Source of the DNA: Bacteroidaceae bacterium
GTDB lineage: Bacteria; Bacteroidota; Bacteroidia; Bacteroidales; Bacteroidaceae
Direction of reading: 5' to 3'
Assembly: GCA_017557475.1 (NCBI GenBank)
Contig: JAFYYO010000179.1
Coordinates: 1-19,537, forward strand
DNA length: 19,537 bases
The notes below the pieces were generated by a model, which was not told the origin of the DNA, made no database searches, and saw only the letters and a program-made list of their open reading frames with translations. The first letter of the stretch is position 1. Each line of letters begins with the position of its first letter. A program made the translations under genes and the position numbers. Below are positions 14,751 through 19,537 of this stretch, in pieces.

Positions 14751-14767
14751 AGAAATCCCGAAATTTG
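14736..14767 (+). promoter_or_regulatory. Probable GH92 promoter, overlapping the divergent promoter
   Basis: TTTG at 14736-14739, 20 nt, then GAAATTTG at 14760-14767, one mismatch from TAnnTTTG. It lies 24 nt upstream of the GH92 ATG. It shares 14736-14750 with the opposing promoter, so the two polymerases may compete. Confidence 0.5.
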
Positions 14768-14790
14768 CCGAGATTATTAACACCTTTTTT

Positions 14791-17028
14791 ATGTTCTACA
14801 CAAAACGCATAACATTTATTTGTATGGCTGCCAGTATTGCCTTGAGCAGCGTGGCAACCGATTATACTAAGTATGTCAACCCATTCATCGGAACGCAGAC
14901 CGACGACACTGGCGCCCTGAGCGGCAGTACGTTCCCAGGTCCTACGATGCCTCAGGGTATGGTTCAGCTTGCCCCTGAGACTGAGCAGTACGTCACTTGG
15001 GACCCGTGTTGCGGCTATGATTACAACCGCGACTCCATCTTCGGATTTACCCATACGCATCTTAGTGGAACGGGATGCACGGACCTCATCGATGTCTCTC
15101 TGATGCCCACAACCAAGCACGTTACGCCAGAACTGTTGCGTAAAGGCATTTTCGCACTGCCCTTTAAGCACGACCAGGAAAGCGCTGCGCCAGGTTATTA
15201 TATGGTCAACCTGCTTGGTGGGGAGAACATCAATGTGGAACTCTCCGCAACTGTTCATGCAGGCATCCACAAGTACCTCTTCCCCGAAGGCAAGGAGCAG
15301 ACCGTCATCCTCGACCTCGACCGCATGACTTTCCGTGGAGATGCGTACTACACGGGTCGTCGTGCCTATCAGATTATCCAGAGTCAGATTCGTGTCATCG
15401 ACGACAAAACCATCGAAGGATTTCGCGCCGTGACCGGTTGGGCAAAGTTGAGAAAGGTCTATTTCCGCATCGAGTTCTCGCGCCCTTTTGAGAGTCGCCT
15501 CATGATGGACGGCGGACGAAATGCAGGAGGGAGTGACGTCATCAACGGCAGAACACTCCGTGCTGCCCTTCGTTTCCCTAATAATAAGAAAGATGTATTG
15601 GCCAAGGTCGCTATCTCAGCCGTTGATAACGACGGAGCTCGCAAGAATATGAAGGCGGAAGCGCAGTCTTGGGACTTCAATTACTACACCAAAGCCGCTC
15701 ACGATGCTTGGGAGAAAGAGCTCGCGACTATCGACATCGAAGGCACCGACGACCAGAAGACCATCTTCTACACCGGTCTCTATCATGTCCTCATGCAGCC
15801 CAACACCATCAGCGACGTTGATGGCCGCTACATGGACACCAACTTCGAAATCAAGCAAATGCCTGCTGGTCAAAGCTATCACAGCACCTTCAGCCTCTGG
15901 GACACCTTCCGTGCTGCCCACCCGCTCTACACCTTGCTCTATCCGAAGATTGCCGTGCAGTTCGTCCGCGATATGGTCTTGCATCATGAGACCTACGGCT
16001 ATCTGCCCATCTGGGATTTGTGGGGGCAGGACAACTACTGCATGATAGGCAACCACGCAATACCCGTCGTAGCAGATGCCATCCTGTCGGAACTGCCTGG
16101 ACTCGACGTCGAGCGTGCCTACAAGGCTATGGTCGAGAGCAGCACTCGCACGCATCCGAACAGTCCTTTCGAGGTTTGGGAGGAGTGCGGCTACATGCCT
16201 CAAAACAAGCAGAACGTCAGCGTGTCCATCACTATGGAACAGGCCTTCGACGACTGGTGCGTGGCTGCCGTTGCAAAGAAACTCGGCAAGCAAGCCGACT
16301 ACGAGCGTTTCATCAAGCGCAGCGAGTTTTATCGTAACCTCTTCAACCCCGCTACGGGCTTCTTCCAACCGAAGGACGACAAGGGCAACTGGATTGAGCC
16401 TTTCGACCCACTCAGTTACGAAGAGCCTTGCTTCGTGGAGGGTAACGCCTGGCAATACATGTGGTTTGTGCCGCAGAACCCGCAGGGACTCATCGACCTC
16501 TTTGGCGGTGTGAAGCCTTTCATCAAGAAGCTTGACGAGAACTTCACGCTTACGGAGACGAGCGGCGAAGTGAATGGCAATGCCAGCGGCTTCATTGGTC
16601 AGTATGCGCACGGCAACGAACCAAGTCACCACACAGTCTATCTTTATAACTTCGCTGGCCAGCCTTGGCGTACACAGGAACTTGTCGAGCAGGTGCGCAG
16701 CCAGTTCTATAATGCCACGCCATGCGGTTATGCAGGCAATGACGACTGCGGACAGATGTCGGCTTGGTACATCTTCTCGGCTCTCGGCTTCTATCCCTTC
16801 AACGCAGGTTCTGCAGAGTACGTCATCGGTACGCCGCTGTTCCGTCGTGCTGTGCTGCATATGCCGACAGGCAAGGACTTGACCATCAATGCACCGCGCA
16901 AGTCGGACAAGGCCATCTACGTGAAGGGCGTGAAACTCAACGGCAAGAAGGTGGCCGACTGGAAGCTCACGCATCGCCAACTCTTGGATGGCGGCACGCT
17001 GGACTTTACAATGAGTGAAAAGAAATAA
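14791..17028 (+). CDS. GH92 family alpha-1,2-mannosidase (exo-acting)
   Basis: A 745-aa glycoside hydrolase of family 92, calcium-dependent inverting enzymes that remove terminal mannose from N-glycans and mannans. The reading frame is open upstream to 14329, but I chose the ATG at 14791: it gives a signal peptide (MFYTKRITFICMAASIALSS) and the family length, and avoids the divergent gene. The mature N-terminus carries the hallmark YVNPFIGT at about 27-34 and the beta-sandwich domain (PGPTMPQGMVQLAPE). The (alpha/alpha)6 catalytic domain has GYLPIWDLWGQDN, EGNAWQYMW (Glu550), GNEPSHH (Glu610) and GNDDCGQMSAWY (Asp651/652). All family acidic residues are kept; I do not assign acid and base individually. 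No susC/susD or other glycoside hydrolase is adjacent. Confidence 0.95.
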   Translation: MFYTKRITFICMAASIALSSVATDYTKYVNPFIGTQTDDTGALSGSTFPGPTMPQGMVQLAPETEQYVTWDPCCGYDYNRDSIFGFTHTHLSGTGCTDLIDVSLMPTTKHVTPELLRKGIFALPFKHDQESAAPGYYMVNLLGGENINVELSATVHAGIHKYLFPEGKEQTVILDLDRMTFRGDAYYTGRRAYQIIQSQIRVIDDKTIEGFRAVTGWAKLRKVYFRIEFSRPFESRLMMDGGRNAGGSDVINGRTLRAALRFPNNKKDVLAKVAISAVDNDGARKNMKAEAQSWDFNYYTKAAHDAWEKELATIDIEGTDDQKTIFYTGLYHVLMQPNTISDVDGRYMDTNFEIKQMPAGQSYHSTFSLWDTFRAAHPLYTLLYPKIAVQFVRDMVLHHETYGYLPIWDLWGQDNYCMIGNHAIPVVADAILSELPGLDVERAYKAMVESSTRTHPNSPFEVWEECGYMPQNKQNVSVSITMEQAFDDWCVAAVAKKLGKQADYERFIKRSEFYRNLFNPATGFFQPKDDKGNWIEPFDPLSYEEPCFVEGNAWQYMWFVPQNPQGLIDLFGGVKPFIKKLDENFTLTETSGEVNGNASGFIGQYAHGNEPSHHTVYLYNFAGQPWRTQELVEQVRSQFYNATPCGYAGNDDCGQMSAWYIFSALGFYPFNAGSAEYVIGTPLFRRAVLHMPTGKDLTINAPRKSDKAIYVKGVKLNGKKVADWKLTHRQLLDGGTLDFTMSEKK

Positions 17029-17037
17029 AGCACTATA

Positions 17038-17077
17038 CAAAAAGGCTCCTTCCCACATCGGAAGGAGCCTTTTTTTG
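17038..17077. terminator. Bidirectional terminator between the GH92 and aldo/keto reductase genes
   Basis: GGCTCCTTCC (17044-17053) pairs perfectly with GGAAGGAGCC (17060-17069) across a 6-nt loop, with A's before and T's after. It therefore works in both directions and serves two convergent genes, whose stop codons lie 10 nt upstream on the plus strand and 5 nt away on the minus strand. Confidence 0.92.
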
Positions 17078-17081
17078 TTGC

Positions 17082-18470
17082 CTAAAGTGTTCCTTGCTTC
17101 AGCTTTTCGACGAAACTGTCGATGCGTTGCATCTCGCGAGGAATGTCGATTTGTTGCGGACAATGGCTCACGCATTCGCGGCACTGGATGCAGTGGTTGG
17201 CCTGACGAAGCTTTGGTACGCTGCGGTCATAGCCGATGAGGAAGGCTCGCCTTGCTTTCTGATAGTTCTCTGCCTGCTGGCTCTCGGGCACATTACCTTG
17301 GTTGACACATTTGTTATAATGTACAAAGATGGCAGGAATGTTGAGTCCATAGGGGCAAGGCATGCAGTAATTGCAGTCGTTGCAGTCAATCGTGGGATAG
17401 CTCTTGATGAGGGTTGCCGTCTCTTCCTCAAGCCATACTTGCTCTTCCTCAGTAAGAGGCTCAAGCGGAGCGTAAGTGCGCAGATTGTCCTCCAAGTGCT
17501 CCATATAGGTCATGCCACTCAGTACGGTAAGTACTGCAGGCTTTGAGCCTATGTAACGGAATGCCCATGAAGCCACGCTGTCCTCAGGCTTGCGCTGCTT
17601 GAAGTGCGCCACAACATGGTCGGGCACCTTGGAGAGACGTCCGCCAAGCAACGGTTCCATGATGACCACAGGAATGTCTCGCTTCGCAAGTTCCTCGTAA
17701 AGATACTTGCCGGAACGTCCTTTGTCTTCGCTTTCCCAATCGACATAGTTAGCTTGTATTTGCACGAAGTCCCAATGATATTCTTCGTGATGAGCCATCG
17801 CCCAGTCGAATACAGCTACATCTCCGTGGAAGGAGAAGCCGAGGTTACGTATTCTTCCAGCCTCTCTTTGCTCCACGAGCCAGTCGAGCAAGCCGTTGTC
17901 GAGGTATCTTTCGTGTACCGGTTGCATGCCTCCGCCACCGATGGCGTGCAGGAGCAGGTAGTCGATGTAGTCGGTCTTCAAGTATTCGAGGCTGCGCTCG
18001 AACATCGCCTTGCCTTCTTCGAAGTCGTATTGCGTGGGCGAGAAGTTCGAGAGTTTGGTGGCAATGAAGTAGTCTTCTCGCTTGTATCCGCTGGCTTCGA
18101 GGGCTATACCAAGACTTTCTTCGCTCTTGCCGCGACAGTAGGCAGGCGATGTGTCGAAGTAGTTGACGCCATGATCGAGTGCGAACTTGCACAATCTATT
18201 AACTTGTTCCTGGTCGATTACTTCGCGACCGTCCTCGTCCTTAGTGTTGGGCAGACGCATCCAGCCATAGCCGAGGAGGCTGACTTTATCTCCCTGCTTA
18301 GGGTTGGTGCGGTAGGTCATCTTGTCCGTGGGAATGGGTCCTTCGTGATGTCCCATGTAGTCCACCTCGCCGTCTGCGCTGCCGCCTTTTACGCCGCAAG
18401 ATGCCAGAGCCGCAGTCGCCGCAGTTGTTCCCGTGACTTTCAGGAAGTCTCTTCTATTGATATCTTTCAT
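17082..18470 (-). CDS. Tat-exported aldo/keto reductase with C-terminal [4Fe-4S] motifs
   Basis: A 462-aa oxidoreductase. It begins MKDINRRDFLKVTG, a twin-arginine signal, and continues to LASC (Cys25), a lipobox, so it is probably exported folded and anchored as a lipoprotein. Residues 55-335 are an aldo/keto reductase barrel with the complete tetrad Asp106, Tyr111, Lys139 and His175. The C-terminal part has CxxCxxCxxCP (Cys363, 366, 369, 372) and CxxCxxCxxxCP (Cys427, 430, 433, 437). AKRs normally use NADPH, which is scarce outside the cytoplasm, so electrons may instead come through the clusters. It starts 11 nt after the polyferredoxin stop codon, strongly suggesting one operon and a functional pair. 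The substrate is unknown. Confidence 0.9.
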   Translation of the reverse strand: MKDINRRDFLKVTGTTAATAALASCGVKGGSADGEVDYMGHHEGPIPTDKMTYRTNPKQGDKVSLLGYGWMRLPNTKDEDGREVIDQEQVNRLCKFALDHGVNYFDTSPAYCRGKSEESLGIALEASGYKREDYFIATKLSNFSPTQYDFEEGKAMFERSLEYLKTDYIDYLLLHAIGGGGMQPVHERYLDNGLLDWLVEQREAGRIRNLGFSFHGDVAVFDWAMAHHEEYHWDFVQIQANYVDWESEDKGRSGKYLYEELAKRDIPVVIMEPLLGGRLSKVPDHVVAHFKQRKPEDSVASWAFRYIGSKPAVLTVLSGMTYMEHLEDNLRTYAPLEPLTEEEQVWLEEETATLIKSYPTIDCNDCNYCMPCPYGLNIPAIFVHYNKCVNQGNVPESQQAENYQKARRAFLIGYDRSVPKLRQANHCIQCRECVSHCPQQIDIPREMQRIDSFVEKLKQGTL

Positions 18471-18481
18471 AGCGTTGTCTT

Positions 18482-19537
18482 TTATATCTCTTTATGTACT
18501 TCGTGACCCTCAACGTAGATGGCACTGATGGGATTCGACGGACACAAGTTCTCGCAGGCACCGCAGCCAATACACTTTTCTTCATTGATGACGGGAATGA
18601 GCAAAACCTTCTCTCTTGGTATTTCCTGATTGTCTGCATCCCTCCAACGCCAGCCGTCTTGATGCACACCAGCCTGCAGGGGCACCATTTGTATTGCCTG
18701 AGCGGGGCACTTACGAGCACACAATCCACATGGCTTTTCGTCCTTTACAGGGATGCAAAGTTCGCGAGTCCAAACTGCGTGGCCGACCTGAATGGCAGTT
18801 CTTTCTTCTACTGAAATAGGCTGAATGGCCGAAGTTGGGCAGACTTGCGAGCAACGGTTACATTCTGGACGACAATATCCTCGCTCGAAACTTACCTCAG
18901 GTTGCATGAATCTCTCAAGACTACTGCTGGGTCGAAGCACATCATTAGGACAGGCATCAATACAGAGCTGGCAGGCAGTACAATGCGTTCGAAGGTTTCT
19001 GATAGAGAGCGATCCTGGAGGTGTGATGAGTTTTTCGCGCTTTGGTTTCTTCTTTTTAATAAGGTCGGCAAGTCCGCCATCAGTCGTCTTGGGCTCCACC
19101 TTGCTTTGAGCCTTTGCCAAAGCTGTGCCTGCAAGAAGCGCAACTCCAGTCATAACAGCTCTTCGACCTTCGTCAACCTTTGTGGAAGAACCTTTTGGGG
19201 TGGGGCTTGTGAAGTGCAAAGCGTCGTGAGCACACTGCAGTTCGCAGTTTCCGCAAACTACGCAACGAGAGTAATCGATTGTGTGTGTCTCCAGATCTAT
19301 GCAGGAAGCCTTGCAGTTTCGCTCACATTTGCGGCAGTTCTTGCACTTCTCTGTGTCGATAGTCATCTTTAGGAGAGAGTGCCTGCTGATAAGTCCGAGC
19401 AGTGTTCCGACTGGACAAATCGTGTTGCACCAAGTGCGTCCTCCCTTCCAGGCAAGTACTGCGATGATACCCCAAGTGAGCAAAGCGACGACGAGAGCCG
19501 AGATGCTCTTGAACCAGACGTCAACCTCGTAGAACGC
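18482..19537 (-). CDS. Membrane polyferredoxin resembling a NapH-NapG fusion, 5' end outside window
   Basis: 351 visible residues, still open at the window edge, so the start lies beyond it; the first in-window start-like codon (TTG at 19483) is internal. In order: a transmembrane helix, then CNTICPVG (the CxxxCP motif of NapH/NosR/CcoG-type proteins); two ferredoxin clusters (CKNCRKCERNC and CVVCGNCELQC); then EGRRAVMTGVALLAGTALA, an internal twin-arginine-like segment as at the start of NapG. After it come four more cluster motifs: CTACQLCIDACP; a CRPECNRCSQVCP-type one; CGLCARKCP with an earlier Cys; and CIGCGACENLCP. Six [4Fe-4S] sites would carry electrons from quinol to a periplasmic partner. 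The partner is probably the Tat-exported reductase encoded 11 nt downstream. Confidence 0.85.
   Translation of the reverse strand, partial: AFYEVDVWFKSISALVVALLTWGIIAVLAWKGGRTWCNTICPVGTLLGLISRHSLLKMTIDTEKCKNCRKCERNCKASCIDLETHTIDYSRCVVCGNCELQCAHDALHFTSPTPKGSSTKVDEGRRAVMTGVALLAGTALAKAQSKVEPKTTDGGLADLIKKKKPKREKLITPPGSLSIRNLRTHCTACQLCIDACPNDVLRPSSSLERFMQPEVSFERGYCRPECNRCSQVCPTSAIQPISVEERTAIQVGHAVWTRELCIPVKDEKPCGLCARKCPAQAIQMVPLQAGVHQDGWRWRDADNQEIPREKVLLIPVINEEKCIGCGACENLCPSNPISAIYVEGHEVHKEI

Noticed and set aside
14329..14790. N-terminal extension of the GH92 gene
   Set aside because: It is antisense to the small exported protein gene and would bury the signal peptide; the ATG at 14791 gives the family length.
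14473..15270. 265-aa minus-strand frame across the GH92 start region
   Set aside because: It is antisense to the GH92 gene, overlaps the small exported gene in another frame, and its translation has no family features.
15616..17184. 522-aa minus-strand frame
   Set aside because: It lies opposite the conserved GH92 catalytic domain and runs through the two-way terminator; a codon-bias shadow.
19481..19483. TTG as start of the polyferredoxin
   Set aside because: The frame stays open to the window edge and the segment upstream is the rest of a membrane helix, so the true start is outside.

Overview
The window looks like the chromosome of a Bacteroidales bacterium, most likely Prevotella-like. 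The lineage evidence is: a single-chain SecDF; a 'smalltalk'-type micro-protein beside a HIG-type HU-like gene; a secreted protein with a C-terminal tail like that of type IX secretion cargo; a GH92 alpha-mannosidase; promoters of the Bacteroidetes form TTTG-N19-TAnnTTTG; and no Shine-Dalgarno sequences. The genus is inferred. I saw no insertion sequence, integrase, phage gene, CRISPR array or tRNA.

Layout. (1) 1-2109, minus: secDF, its 3' end beyond the window edge. (2) 2247-4234, minus: a rhomboid intramembrane protease followed after 2 nt by a membrane-anchored endonuclease/exonuclease/phosphatase (EEP) protein, driven from a divergent promoter region shared with hup. (3) 4453-5735, plus: hup (HU) with two terminators, a 370-nt gene-free stretch holding a 22-bp-period tandem hairpin array, then a HIG-domain HU-like gene and a 36-aa smalltalk-type protein. 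(4) 5781-13015, minus: a four-gene envelope cluster. In transcription order it encodes a 1185-aa coiled-coil lipoprotein, an OmpA-family barrel/peptidoglycan-binding protein, a secreted protein with a T9SS-like tail, and a probable outer-membrane barrel protein. (5) 13239-14087, minus: a CPBP (CAAX/ABI) membrane protease. A second, longer array of the 22-bp hairpin repeats follows. (6) 14283-14696, minus: a small exported protein of unknown function, divergent from 14791-17028, plus: GH92 alpha-mannosidase, which ends in a strong two-way terminator. (7) 17082-19537, minus: a polyferredoxin resembling a NapH-NapG fusion (5' end outside the window), and a Tat-exported lipoprotein aldo/keto reductase with two [4Fe-4S] motifs.

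How the genes may work together. The window is dominated by cell-envelope functions. SecDF drives late export. The two intramembrane proteases act in the inner membrane. The four-gene cluster could link peptidoglycan (OmpA domain) with a long coiled-coil lipoprotein and outer-membrane barrels. The last two genes look like an electron path that crosses the membrane and ends in a periplasmic oxidoreductase.

The most unusual items are the two matching hairpin-repeat arrays, the coiled-coil lipoprotein with paired-cysteine motifs, and the polyferredoxin/Tat-reductase pair. No whole system can be declared novel from sequence alone.
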